A stretch of DNA of 64,000 bases from Cupriavidus cauae (GCF_008632125.1 NZ_VWRN01000063.1:1-64000); one strand, 5' to 3'. Numbered from the stretch's first letter, positions 18,268-25,926 are shown. Program-made: numbers and translations. The notes: generated by a model not told the origin, from the sequence alone.

Positions 18268-19350
18268 ATGACCGAGTTTGTTGCAACCGAAGTCGTCGGC
18301 GGTGTCGGCTATCTGACGCTGACCCGGCCCCAGGCCCTCAATGCCCTGTCGCTCGACATGGTGCGCGCCTTGACGCAGGCGCTGGACCAGTGGGCGGCCG
18401 ATCCCGGCGTCGTCGCCGTGGTGGTCGCCGGTGCGGGCGGCAAGGCCTTCTGCGCGGGCGGCGACATCCGTTTCTTCCATCAGGCCGCGCTCGCCGGCGA
18501 TCCGACGCTGGACCAGTTCTTTGTCGAGGAATACGCGCTCAATCACAAGATCCACCGCTATCCGAAGCCCTATATCGCGCTGATGGACGGCGTGGTGATG
18601 GGCGGCGGCATGGGCATCTCGCAGGGCGCGCGGCGGCGCCTGGTCACCGAGCGCACCAAGATGGCGATGCCCGAGACCAATATCGGGCTGTTTCCGGACG
18701 TGGGCGGCGGCTGGTTCCTGGCCCGCACCCCGGGCCGCCTGGGCGAGTACCTGGGCCTGACCGGCAACGTGATTCACGCGGCCGACGCGCTGTACGCCGG
18801 CCTGGCCGACGCCTTCGTGCCGAGCAACGCGCTGGCCGAGCTGGTGGCGTCGCTGCGCGCCGGCAACTTTGCCAGTGGCGACGAAGTGCTGGCCGCGATC
18901 GATGCCTGCAGCGCTGGGCATCGCGCCGCCTGCGATCCGGCCGCGAGCATGCTGGCGCGCCAGCGCGAGGCAATCGACGGGACCTTCGGCGCCGCCACGG
19001 TCCAGCAGATCGTTGCCATCGTCAGCGATGCCAGCGACGACTGGTCCGCTCAGACGGCCGCCGCCTTGCGTACCCGCTCCCCGCTGATGCTGTGCGTGAC
19101 GCTGGAGCAGATCCGCCGCGCGCGGACCATGGCGCTCGAGGACGAGCTGCGCATGGAGCTCGACATGATGCATGACGTGTTCCGCTACGGCGACGGCGTC
19201 GAGGGCATCCGCGCGCTGGCAATCGACAAGGACCACGGGCCGAAGTGGCGGCCGGCCCGGCTCGACGAGGTCGAGCGCAACAAGGTGCTCGCCTTCTTCG
19301 ACAGTCCGTGGCGCGCCGAGGCGCATCCGCTGGCCGGATTGCAGGCCTGA
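18268..19350 (+). CDS. Enoyl-CoA hydratase/isomerase family, 3-hydroxyisobutyryl-CoA hydrolase-like
   Basis: The protein is a 360-residue crotonase-fold enzyme; ATG 18268 follows AGGAG. Oxyanion-hole segments GGKAFCAGGDIRFF and DGVVMGGGMGIS are present. The ECH_2-type pattern MPETNIGLFPDVGGGWFLAR and the C-terminal extension of about 100 residues distinguish HIBCH-like hydrolases from simple hydratases of about 260 residues. HIBCH works in valine degradation. It stands alone here, so another short acyl-CoA substrate is possible. Confidence 0.85.
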   Translation: MTEFVATEVVGGVGYLTLTRPQALNALSLDMVRALTQALDQWAADPGVVAVVVAGAGGKAFCAGGDIRFFHQAALAGDPTLDQFFVEEYALNHKIHRYPKPYIALMDGVVMGGGMGISQGARRRLVTERTKMAMPETNIGLFPDVGGGWFLARTPGRLGEYLGLTGNVIHAADALYAGLADAFVPSNALAELVASLRAGNFASGDEVLAAIDACSAGHRAACDPAASMLARQREAIDGTFGAATVQQIVAIVSDASDDWSAQTAAALRTRSPLMLCVTLEQIRRARTMALEDELRMELDMMHDVFRYGDGVEGIRALAIDKDHGPKWRPARLDEVERNKVLAFFDSPWRAEAHPLAGLQA

Positions 19351-19524
19351 GCGGACGCGCGCGCCGGTGCGGGCTCCGTGCGCGCCGATGCCCTCGCGGC
19401 AGGCGCGCGCACGGCCGACGCCACATCGGGTTAGAGTGTGGTCTGGGCGCCGGCCGGAGATGGCCGGTCCCGCCGTTTTTCGGCAGTCTTTCCTTTCCCC
19501 GTCTCTCTCAGAAAAGGAAGCACG

Positions 19525-20085
19525 ATGAGCACTCCACGCGACGTCGCGGTACTGGTGGGCAGTCTCCGCAAGGATTCCTTCAATCGCAAGCTGGCATTGG
19601 CGCTGGCGCAGCTGGCCCCGGCCGAGCTCAAGCTCGACATCGTCGAGATCGGTCAGCTGCCGCTCTACAACCAGGACGACGATGACAACCCGCCGGCGGC
19701 CTGGACCGCTTTCCGCGACCGGATCCGCCGCGCCGACGCGGTGCTGTTCGTGACCCCCGAGTACAACCGCTCGGTGCCCGCGCCGCTGAAGAATGCCATC
19801 GACGTGGGGTCGCGTCCCTATGGGCAGAGCGCCTGGGATCGCAAGCCCGGGGCGGTAATCAGCGCCTCGCCGGGCGCCATCGGCGGGTTTGGCGCCAACC
19901 ACCATCTGCGCCAGTCGCTGGTGTTTCTCAATGTGCCGGTGCTCCAGATGCCGGAGGCCTATATCGGTGGTGTCGACAAGCTGTTCGATGCGCAGGGCAA
20001 TATCGGCAACGAATCGACACGTGCCTTTCTGGGCAAATTCCTGACGACCTTTGCGGCCTGGGTGGAGCGCAACGCCGCAAGCTGA
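19525..20085 (+). CDS. NADPH-dependent FMN reductase (flavodoxin-like)
   Basis: This 186-residue protein belongs to the ChrR/SsuE-like family, which binds FMN and reduces quinones, chromate or FMN itself. The phosphate-binding loop is VGSLRKDSFNRKLA. The family motif TPEYNRSVPAPLKNAIDVGS and the glycine-rich SASPGAIGGFGANHHLRQ segment are complete. The start ATG 19525 follows a purine-rich AGGAAG. It is monocistronic; the true substrate cannot be decided from sequence. Confidence 0.88.
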   Translation: MSTPRDVAVLVGSLRKDSFNRKLALALAQLAPAELKLDIVEIGQLPLYNQDDDDNPPAAWTAFRDRIRRADAVLFVTPEYNRSVPAPLKNAIDVGSRPYGQSAWDRKPGAVISASPGAIGGFGANHHLRQSLVFLNVPVLQMPEAYIGGVDKLFDAQGNIGNESTRAFLGKFLTTFAAWVERNAAS

Positions 20086-20168
20086 CCGTGACGGCGCGGC
20101 CGCCGCCTCGGCCCCCTCTCTCGTAGGGGAGGTCTAAAGATGGCAAAAACCGCGCCGACAATGCTGAT

Positions 20169-20498
20169 ATGGATGCAAGCGACAATTCCTCCGACTTCCC
20201 GGAAGGTGCGGCCAACGCCGAACTGGTCGGGTGCTGGGCCACTGCCTCGCCGCAGTTGCTGGCCACCGTGCTGAACCACGCCATCGACGCCGAAGACCTG
20301 TCCGGCTTCGCGGCGCTGCTGTCCGACATCGCCCGCGACCGCGGGCTCAAGGGCAACCGCGGCGCGCACCAGTCGATCTACGACATGCCGTATTCGAGCC
20401 TGCTGCCACGCCAGCAGCACCTGCTGGCCGATGCCTTCGACCTGTTCGTCAAGCTGGGGCTGGAACTGCAGCCGCGGCAGCAGCGGCTGAACGACTGA
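20169..20498 (+). CDS. Small protein resembling addiction-module antidote (HI1420-type) proteins
   Basis: The 109-residue product has LLATVLNHAIDAEDLSGFAA then LLSDIARDRGL, reminiscent of the AALGDIARARGM pattern of small helix-turn-helix antidote proteins. It ends in KLGLELQ, like their ALGLRLH. The recognition helix region is not well conserved, and no toxin gene adjoins. Start choice is odd: the strong GGGGAGG (20127-20133) is spaced for ATG 20140, a different frame that stops at 20274, whereas ATG 20169 has no clear ribosome site. An indel near the 5' end or translational re-initiation could explain this. Function is unknown. Confidence 0.55.
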   Translation: MDASDNSSDFPEGAANAELVGCWATASPQLLATVLNHAIDAEDLSGFAALLSDIARDRGLKGNRGAHQSIYDMPYSSLLPRQQHLLADAFDLFVKLGLELQPRQQRLND

Positions 20499-20502
20499 GC
20501 GC

Positions 20503-20588
20503 GCTGAGCCGCTGAGCCGCTGAGCCGCTGAGCCGCTGAGGGGGCTGAGGGGGCTGAGGGGGCTGAGGGGGCTGAGGGGGCTGAGGGG
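20503..20588 (+). repeat. 8-bp and 9-bp tandem arrays with G-quadruplex potential
   Basis: Four copies of GCTGAGCC (20503-20534) pass directly into six copies of GCTGAGGGG (20535-20588). The second half has runs of four to five G separated by CTGA, a strong quadruplex pattern on the plus strand, about 180 bp upstream of dusA. Confidence 0.85.
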
Positions 20589-20769
20589 CGGAGCAGCTTG
20601 TGTCACTGCGCCGACTTGCCTCCCGCCGGCGGCGCGGCGGCAGCGTCCCCGGGTGGCCGTCCGACGCCCATTGCCGCGTGAAGAAGGAGGGCGATGCGAT
20701 GCGCCTCCGGGTGGTAAACTTCTGGGTTTTCCTCGTTCCCGTCGACGGACGGGATAGACGACCCAAGTC

Positions 20770-21825
20770 ATGTCCGAATCGCTAGCCGCCAGCGCGGCGC
20801 CGGCATCGGCAGGTCCGCAGAAAGTCAATCCGCGGCGCATTTCGGTGGCGCCCATGATGGACTGGACTGACCGCCACTGCCGCACCTTCCATCGCCACCT
20901 GAGCCGCCACACCTGGTTGTACACCGAGATGGTGACGACCGGTGCGCTGCTGCATGGCGATGTCGCGCGCCATCTGGACTTCGATGCGGCCGAGCAGCCG
21001 GTCGCCCTGCAACTGGGCGGCAGCGAGCCGGCCGATCTGGCGGCCTCCGCCAGGCTGGGCGAGCGCTGGGGCTATGCCGAGATCAACCTGAATTGCGGTT
21101 GCCCGTCCGAGCGGGTCCAGCGCGGGGCGTTCGGCGCCTGCCTGATGGCCGAGCCGCAACTGGTGGCGGACTGTGTGCGCGCGATGCGCGACGCGGTGTC
21201 GGTGCCGGTCACCGTCAAGCACCGGATCGGCATCGACACGATCGAGCATTACGATTTTGTCCGCGATTTCGTCGGCACGATCGCGGAGGCGGGTTGCCAG
21301 ACCTTTATCGTCCATGCGCGCAACGCGATCCTGAAAGGGCTGAGCCCGAAGGAGAACCGCGAGATTCCGCCGCTGCGCTATGAGGTGGCCTACCAGCTGA
21401 AGCGGGAATTCCCCCAGCTCGAAATCCTGATCAATGGCGGCATCACGCGCTACGACGAGATCGACGCTCACCTGCAGCATGTCGACGGCGTGATGGTCGG
21501 TCGGGAGGCCTATCACCAGCCGTTCCTGCTGGCGGAGGTGGATCGCCGCTACTACGGCGATACCGCGCCGTCGCCTTCACGTCTCGACGCCGAACTGGCG
21601 ATGCAGCGTTATATCGGCGATCTGGTGGAGCGGAGCGGTTATATGGGCGCGGCGACTCGGCATATGCTCGGCCTGTATCGCGGCGTGCCCGGCGGGCGGG
21701 GCTGGCGGCGTGTGCTGTCCGACGCGCGCCGGATGAATGCAATCCGTACGCGGGACGGTGTCGATGCGCTGTTCGAGGAGGCGCGTAGCCATCTGCATGC
21801 GGAGCGGCCGCTGCAGGCGGCATGA
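20770..21825 (+). CDS. dusA: tRNA-dihydrouridine(20/20a) synthase DusA
   Basis: DusA is an FMN enzyme that reduces uridines 20/20a in the D loop of tRNA. At 351 residues it has the TIM-barrel start ISVAPMMDWTDRHCRTFHR, the LQLGGSEP segment and INLNCGCPSERVQRGAFGA with the catalytic Cys. HARNAILKGLSPKENREIPPL is diagnostic of the DusA subgroup, and INGGITRYDEI and VMVGREAYHQPF bind the FMN phosphate. The first 20 residues are an Ala/Ser-rich extension. Confidence 0.95.
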   Translation: MSESLAASAAPASAGPQKVNPRRISVAPMMDWTDRHCRTFHRHLSRHTWLYTEMVTTGALLHGDVARHLDFDAAEQPVALQLGGSEPADLAASARLGERWGYAEINLNCGCPSERVQRGAFGACLMAEPQLVADCVRAMRDAVSVPVTVKHRIGIDTIEHYDFVRDFVGTIAEAGCQTFIVHARNAILKGLSPKENREIPPLRYEVAYQLKREFPQLEILINGGITRYDEIDAHLQHVDGVMVGREAYHQPFLLAEVDRRYYGDTAPSPSRLDAELAMQRYIGDLVERSGYMGAATRHMLGLYRGVPGGRGWRRVLSDARRMNAIRTRDGVDALFEEARSHLHAERPLQAA

Positions 21826-21834
21826 TTGGCGGCC

Positions 21835-21890
21835 GGGAGTCGGGAGTCGGGAGTCGGGAGTCGGGAGTCGGGAGTCGGGAGTCGGCAGTC
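21835..21890 (+). repeat. 7-bp tandem array (GGGAGTC) after dusA
   Basis: Seven exact copies of GGGAGTC and one variant start 9 nt after the dusA stop. Four or more GGG runs spaced by four bases satisfy the classical quadruplex pattern. Confidence 0.9.
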
Positions 21891-21911
21891 GGTGAGGGGC
21901 CGTTGCTGGAG

Positions 21912-21994
21912 AGGCAGTCGCTGACAGGCAGTCGCTGACCGGTAGTCCGTGACAAGGAGCCGGTGACAAGGAGCCGGTGACCGGTACCGGTGAC
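21912..21994 (+). repeat. Diverged 14-bp tandem array after dusA
   Basis: About six diverged units of AGGCAGTCGCTGAC or CGGTGAC-type sequence, including two adjacent identical pairs, follow the 7-bp array. They occupy the first part of an 810-bp gene-free stretch (21826-22635). Confidence 0.7.
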
Positions 21995-22250
21995 AGGTGA
22001 TCGGCAGCCGAGCGGTCGGCGCTCGGCGGTCGAGCGGCGGTAGATGGCCGCCGCCGATTGGAGTGCAGACTCTAATTTCGAATCGGGCATGGTCCCGCAC
22101 CCGCCGTGCCGCCGCGTTGCAGCCACTTTCCGCGCCAGTGCAGGCGATAGCAGGCACCAGGAAAGGGATTCCCCTAGATAGCCAAGCCGATTCCGATTTT
22201 CTTAAACTGTCTGTGCCCTCGAATACAGGGCTTTCTTCAACTGATTTTGG

Positions 22251-22275
22251 AGCCCGCCTAGTGCGGGCTTTTTTT
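22251..22275 (+). terminator. Intrinsic terminator, possible small-RNA 3' end (first of two)
   Basis: AGCCCGC and GCGGGCT enclose a 5-nt loop, followed by seven T. A second small hairpin (GCCCT at 22215-22219 with AGGGC at 22227-22231) lies just upstream. No convincing promoter or protein is visible. Confidence 0.75.
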
Positions 22276-22397
22276 GTCCTGGAGCCGGGCGTGTCCGGGG
22301 TCGGTCGCCGGTCCTTTCGTTTACCCGAATAGTGCTTGGCGGCGATGACAGTTACATTGCAATTGCCTTCAGGGCATTGAGATCGCAAGAGTTTAAG

Positions 22398-22423
22398 AGT
22401 CCGCCGTGTGCGGACTTTTTTTT
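22398..22423 (+). terminator. Intrinsic terminator, possible small-RNA 3' end (second of two)
   Basis: AGTCCGC and GCGGACT enclose a 5-nt loop followed by eight T. It mirrors the terminator about 147 bp upstream in stem length, loop length and orientation. The bases between them are less GC-rich than the surroundings and encode no recognisable protein. Confidence 0.75.
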
Positions 22424-22635
22424 GCACCGCATTTCCCCGCCGCTTCCGCCTTCTGCTTTCCCTTCCTCCGCCGTCCGCCCCGTTTCCCTCCCGCCTTGCC
22501 GCTGCCGGCGTGATGCCGTCGAGCAACGTCCCCGCGAATCATTCTCGTTTGCCTGCTGCAAAGAGGTGACCCCCCAACCGGGTGATGGCAAGATGTAGCC
22601 AAAAACGACAAGAAGGTCTGGCCTCGGAGGGTGGA

Positions 22636-22887
22636 ATGGAAGAAGACGGCTTGTTTGGTGTCGCGTTCGAAGGCTTCCGCGTCGTCTGGGTGGTCGAGCG
22701 GTTGCAGAACGGTACCTGGACCGCCCGCTACTGCTGGCATCGCGGCACGGATGCGGCCGCGGCCGCGGCACTGCAGACCGATGTGCTGAACGGCAGGAGC
22801 CGAAGACTGCCTGGTACGTATCAGTCCGAGGAAGAAACGATCGAGGCGATCCGCGAGGCGATCCGCCTCGAAGCCCGCTGGTCCTGA
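22636..22887 (+). CDS. Conserved-looking hypothetical protein, 83 residues
   Basis: I do not recognise the family. ATG 22636 follows GGAGGG at a good distance. The protein is compact and globular-looking: an N-terminal beta-rich half (FGVAFEGFRVVWVVERL, then TWTARYCWHRG), an alanine run, and a charged C-terminal helix (SEEETIEAIREAIRLEARW). No signal peptide or membrane segment is present. A near-perfect palindrome follows the stop, so it probably forms its own transcript. Confidence 0.6.
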   Translation: MEEDGLFGVAFEGFRVVWVVERLQNGTWTARYCWHRGTDAAAAAALQTDVLNGRSRRLPGTYQSEEETIEAIREAIRLEARWS

Positions 22888-22899
22888 TGCGCCGTTCGA

Positions 22900-22925
22900 C
22901 TACGCACGAAAATTTTTGTGCGTAG
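22900..22925. terminator. Near-perfect palindrome after the 83-residue ORF
   Basis: CTACGCACGAAAA faces TTTTTGTGCGTAG with one G-T type mismatch. It can act as a terminator in either direction and separates the small gene from tRNA-His. Confidence 0.65.
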
Positions 22926-22995
22926 TACTAGCCATCGCCAAACGAAGTTTGTATAATCTTGGTTTCCGTCGAGCAGTACTGACGACGGCGCTACG

Positions 22996-23071
22996 GTGGC
23001 TGTAGCTCAGTTGGTAGAGTCCAGGATTGTGATTCCTGTCGTCGTGGGTTCGAGTCCCATCAGCCACCCCA
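22996..23071 (+). tRNA. tRNA-His (anticodon GTG)
   Basis: A full cloverleaf is visible. The acceptor GTGGCTG pairs with CAGCCAC (23061-23067), and the anticodon stem CAGGA/TCCTG holds loop TTGTGAT with anticodon GTG at 23029-23031. The T arm contains GGTTCGAGTCCC. The discriminator is C and CCA is encoded (23069-23071). The G at 22995 provides the G-1 residue characteristic of tRNA-His. A TATAAT at 22952-22957 is the likely -10 box. Confidence 0.97.
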
Positions 23072-23080
23072 AGATCCCAT

Positions 23081-23113
23081 GCAAAACAGCCGCTCATTGA
23101 GCGGCTGTTTTGC
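23081..23113 (+). terminator. Terminator of tRNA-His
   Basis: A perfect 14-bp stem (GCAAAACAGCCGCT with AGCGGCTGTTTTGC) has a 5-nt loop and starts 9 nt after the tRNA CCA end. The A/T-rich stem base makes it work in both directions, so it could also end the small minus-strand gene beyond it. Confidence 0.85.
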
Positions 23114-23158
23114 TTTGTGGCGAGCATCATCGGGCGGGCCAGCGCCTCAAGTCGGTCC

Positions 23159-23308
23159 TCAAACCAGCCTTGCAGCGGCCTTGGTGATCGTCCACCCGAC
23201 ACCCATGCACAAGGCGATCCAACCCGCTGCGATCAGTGCCACGTCGTGCCAGTTCATGGTGCGGCGACCGGGGCGAAGCAGCTTGACGGTGTCGTCTGAC
23301 GAAGGCAT
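23159..23308 (-). CDS. Small single-pass membrane protein, 49 residues
   Basis: I do not recognise a named family. ATG 23308 is preceded by a strong AAGGAG six bases away, which supports a real gene despite the size. The protein has a charged N-terminal part (PSSDDTVKLLRPGRR) and one hydrophobic segment (DVALIAAGWIALCMGVGWTI), ending KAAARLV. The positive residues before the segment suggest an N-in topology. No partner is evident nearby. Confidence 0.6.
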   Translation of the reverse strand: MPSSDDTVKLLRPGRRTMNWHDVALIAAGWIALCMGVGWTITKAAARLV

Positions 23309-23563
23309 GGCCGTCTCCTTCGAAAAGCATGGGAACAGGCTAGGCCATGCGTTAACGAATTCACGGTCCGAGTTGTAAAGGTTTGTTGCGATGCGCGAGA
23401 GCCGTCGCTTTCGATCGGGCTGCCATATCCCGCGTCTCGCGCGGACGCGCGTGCAGGCGCTCAACGCAGTCGATCTTGTCGCTGCGATCGCACGAACGCG
23501 GCTTGCCTCGCACGTTCGAATTCACGCGCCAGACCTCCCGCGCTAGACCGCACGCGATCAACC

Positions 23564-23737
23564 TCACGCATTCAACTTCACCCCCGGCTGATCGAGTTCG
23601 AGCATCCGGCAGATCGCCGCCATGCTGCCGACCATGGTGCGGCGCTGCGCGCCCTGGTAGATGCGGACACCTTTGGACTGGCGGAACGGCGTGGGCTTGA
23701 CGGGGTAGCGGGTCAGGGAGCGGTCGGCTTGCAGCAT
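23564..23737 (-). CDS. Small basic protein, 57 residues
   Basis: ATG 23737 follows AGAGG at a suitable distance. The product is soluble, basic and low in low-complexity sequence: MLQADRSLTRYPVKPTPFR, then SKGVRIYQGAQRRTM and a helical end AAICRMLELDQPG. I do not recognise a named family. It lies upstream of, and in the same direction as, the small membrane protein, with about 255 bp between them in which I see no gene. Confidence 0.55.
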   Translation of the reverse strand: MLQADRSLTRYPVKPTPFRQSKGVRIYQGAQRRTMVGSMAAICRMLELDQPGVKLNA

Positions 23738-23857
23738 GGTGGTCCTCTTCGGTAAGGCGTCAGCGGAAGTCTTGCGGCAACACGGGGCCCTGCGGCTCGT
23801 GTGGCTGCATGACTGAGGTTGGCGCCAAGGCGGCGCCTGCCGGATTGCTTCGTTAGG

Positions 23858-24514
23858 CTAGAAGCCGGACTGGCGGATCAGTCCGACGGCGATGCCTTCA
23901 AGCGAGAATTCCTCGCGTCCGGGCCGCACGATGATGTTGGCGAAGTCCGGGTTCTCGGCGATCAGCTCGATCGCGTCGCCGCGATGCTTGAGCCGTTTCA
24001 CGGTCACGTCCTCGCCGATGCGTGCCACCACGATCTTGCCGTTGGCGGCATCCTGCGCGCGTTTGACCGCGAGCAGGTCGCCATCGAAGATGCCGGCGTC
24101 GCGCATGCTCATGCCGCGTACGCGCAGCAGGTAGTCGGGGCGTTCGTCGAAGACCGAGGCGTCGACCTGGTATTGCCGGTCGATATGCTCGGCCGCCAGG
24201 ATCGGGCTGCCGGCGGCGACACGGCCGACCAGTGGCAGCGTCAGCTGCATCACGCCGGCCATCGGCAGCGAGAACTGGTCCGGCATTTCGGAGTCGCTGC
24301 GATTGACCTTGAGCCGGATGCCGCGCGAGGCGCCGGGCGTCAGCTCGATCACGCCCTTGCGAGCCAGCGCGCGCAGATGTTCTTCGGCCGAGTTCGGCGA
24401 CGAAAAGCCGAATTCCGCAGCGATCTCGGCGCGGGTCGGCGGAATGCCGGTCTGCCGGATGGTGTTGCGGATCAGGTCGAAGATCTGCTGCTGCCGGGGT
24501 GTCAGAGTCGCCAT
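23858..24514 (-). CDS. lexA: SOS repressor LexA
   Basis: LexA represses DNA-damage genes until RecA filaments trigger self-cleavage. ATG 24514 gives 218 residues. The winged helix-turn-helix occupies about 1-70 (IPPTRAEIAAEFGFSSPNSAEEHL). The scissile Ala101-Gly102 bond is in VGRVAAGSP. The catalytic Ser136 (GMSMRDAGIFDGD) and Lys173 (TVKRL) have the spacing of E. coli S119/K156. Two SOS boxes in its own promoter show autoregulation. The gene is divergent from the asparaginase gene. Confidence 0.97.
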   Translation of the reverse strand: MATLTPRQQQIFDLIRNTIRQTGIPPTRAEIAAEFGFSSPNSAEEHLRALARKGVIELTPGASRGIRLKVNRSDSEMPDQFSLPMAGVMQLTLPLVGRVAAGSPILAAEHIDRQYQVDASVFDERPDYLLRVRGMSMRDAGIFDGDLLAVKRAQDAANGKIVVARIGEDVTVKRLKHRGDAIELIAENPDFANIIVRPGREEFSLEGIAVGLIRQSGF

Positions 24515-24604
24515 GGCTTGTCCGTGTTGTTGTATCCCGTGGCGGTCCGGCCGGTGGCGCGCGCTGCGAAGCGTGCAGGCCGTCGGTGGCCGCCATGTGC
24601 AACA

Positions 24605-24657
24605 CTGTACGTTTGAACAGTGTGCTGTGATTTTATACAGTATCGATCGAAGTGCAA
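24605..24657 (-). promoter_or_regulatory. lexA promoter with two SOS boxes
   Basis: CTGTACGTTTGAACAG (24605-24620) and CTGTGATTTTATACAG (24625-24640) both fit CTGT-N8-ACAG exactly, with centres 20 bp apart (two helical turns). On the minus strand a promoter reads TTGCAC (24652-24657), 16-bp spacer, TAAAAT (24630-24635). The upstream box covers the -10 element. Confidence 0.92.
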
Positions 24658-24776
24658 GAGGAATTTGCATCCTCGTCCACTTTCGGGGCCGGACGGTCGG
24701 GCCGCGGGGCAGGGCAAGACCGTAGGGGAGCGGGCCGTCGCGGCGGGTACAATCGCCGCCTGTTTACGGATATCTC

Positions 24777-25778
24777 GTGCCCATGACCTTGCCTCGCGTG
24801 ATCGTTCTTGCCACTGGCGGCACCATCGCCGGTTCCTCGTCCAGCGCCGCCAGCAGCGCGCGTTATCAGGCGGCGACCGTGCCGGTGTCGGCGCTGCTCG
24901 AGGCTGTCCCGGCGCTGAAGGACGTCGCGCGGATCGAGGCGGAGCAGGTCGCGCAGATCGACAGCAAGGACATGTCGTTCGGCCTGTGGGCGCGGCTGGC
25001 GGCGCGGGTCCACCACTGGTCCACGCAGGACGACGTGGCCGGCATCGTGATCACGCACGGCACCGATTCGCTCGAAGAAACGGCGATGCTGCTGCATCTT
25101 GCCGGCGTGGCCAGCGTGCCGGTGGTGCTGACCGCGGCGATGCGGCCGGCGACCTCGCTGTCGGCCGATGGCCCCCTGAACCTGCTCGATGCCGTACGCG
25201 TCGCGGCGCATCCTGACGCGGCGGGCAAGGGCGTGCTGGTGGTCATCAATCAGGAGATTCATGCAGGACGCGACGCGGTCAAGGCGCACACCTCGGCCGT
25301 CGACGCGTTCGCCTCTCCGGGCACTGGGCCGATCGGGCTGGTGCAGGACGCGCTGGTGCGCTTCACGCGTGCGCCGCTGCGTCTGCCCCGGCAGGCCCTG
25401 CCGCTGCCGCAGAACTGGCCCGCGGTCGAGATCGTCGCCAGCTATGCGCAACCGGGCCGCGCGGTGGTCGATGCGCTGGTCGCCAGCGGAGTGCGGGGCC
25501 TGGTGGTCGCGGCGGCCGGCAATGGATCGATCCACGAGACGCTGGTGGCAGCGCTTGCCGACGCGGCGCGCGCCGGTGTCGCGGTGGTGCGCAGCACGCG
25601 CACCGGTGCCGGTAATGTGATCGCGCCGGCGCAACCCAATCCGTCGGCGGGCGCGTTCGTATCAGCCGGCGATCTGAATCCGTACAAGGCCCGGGTCGCG
25701 CTGCTGCTGGCGCTTGGCGCCGATCCCGCGCTGGCCGGCGATCCGGTGCGTTTGCAGCAGTTCTTCGCGCTGATCTGA
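24777..25778 (+). CDS. L-asparaginase-type amidohydrolase, cytoplasmic
   Basis: The enzyme hydrolyses L-asparagine to aspartate and ammonia, or a related substrate. The 333 residues carry both threonine active-site motifs: LATGGTIAGS at the N-terminus and ITHGTDSLEETA about 75 residues later. AMRPATSLSADGPLN and GAGNV also match the family. No signal peptide is present. Start GTG 24777 lies 6 nt after a weak GGA; ATG 24783 is the alternative. A TACAAT at 24748-24753 is a possible -10. Confidence 0.9.
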   Translation: MPMTLPRVIVLATGGTIAGSSSSAASSARYQAATVPVSALLEAVPALKDVARIEAEQVAQIDSKDMSFGLWARLAARVHHWSTQDDVAGIVITHGTDSLEETAMLLHLAGVASVPVVLTAAMRPATSLSADGPLNLLDAVRVAAHPDAAGKGVLVVINQEIHAGRDAVKAHTSAVDAFASPGTGPIGLVQDALVRFTRAPLRLPRQALPLPQNWPAVEIVASYAQPGRAVVDALVASGVRGLVVAAAGNGSIHETLVAALADAARAGVAVVRSTRTGAGNVIAPAQPNPSAGAFVSAGDLNPYKARVALLLALGADPALAGDPVRLQQFFALI

Positions 25779-25830
25779 GGCTGGCGGCGCAAGCCGGAGC
25801 GCCGCAGATCCAGCCGGGACCTCATGCGGC

Positions 25831-25859
25831 TTGCCGCCGTGGCCGTTCCGGGCTATACT
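25831..25859 (+). promoter_or_regulatory. Promoter of the rpsF-priB-rpsR-rplI operon
   Basis: TTGCCG (25831-25836), a 17-bp spacer and TATACT (25854-25859) lie about 70 bp before rpsF. Confidence 0.75.
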
Positions 25860-25926
25860 CGCGGGCTATTTAACCCTTGCTGCACCGGACTTGGCGCCCG
25901 GGCGGCTTATCCCAAAAGGAGCGTCA

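Noticed and set aside
16438..19905. A 1155-codon minus-strand open frame across the chemoreceptor and crotonase genes
   Set aside because: Antisense shadow of well-supported plus-strand genes, with the same biased composition and no ribosome site.
20503..20588. CRISPR-like repeats here and at 16312, 21835 and 50033
   Set aside because: The units are contiguous, 7-15 bp, with no spacers and no cas genes; they are tandem minisatellites.
21639..22526. A 295-codon minus-strand frame across the dusA end and the repeat region
   Set aside because: It reads through tandem repeats and two terminators, has no ribosome site, and its composition changes abruptly with each repeat.
23361..23567. A 68-codon minus-strand frame overlapping the end of the 57-residue gene
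   Set aside because: Its ATG lies inside the preceding stop region without a ribosome site, and the product has no features of a folded protein.
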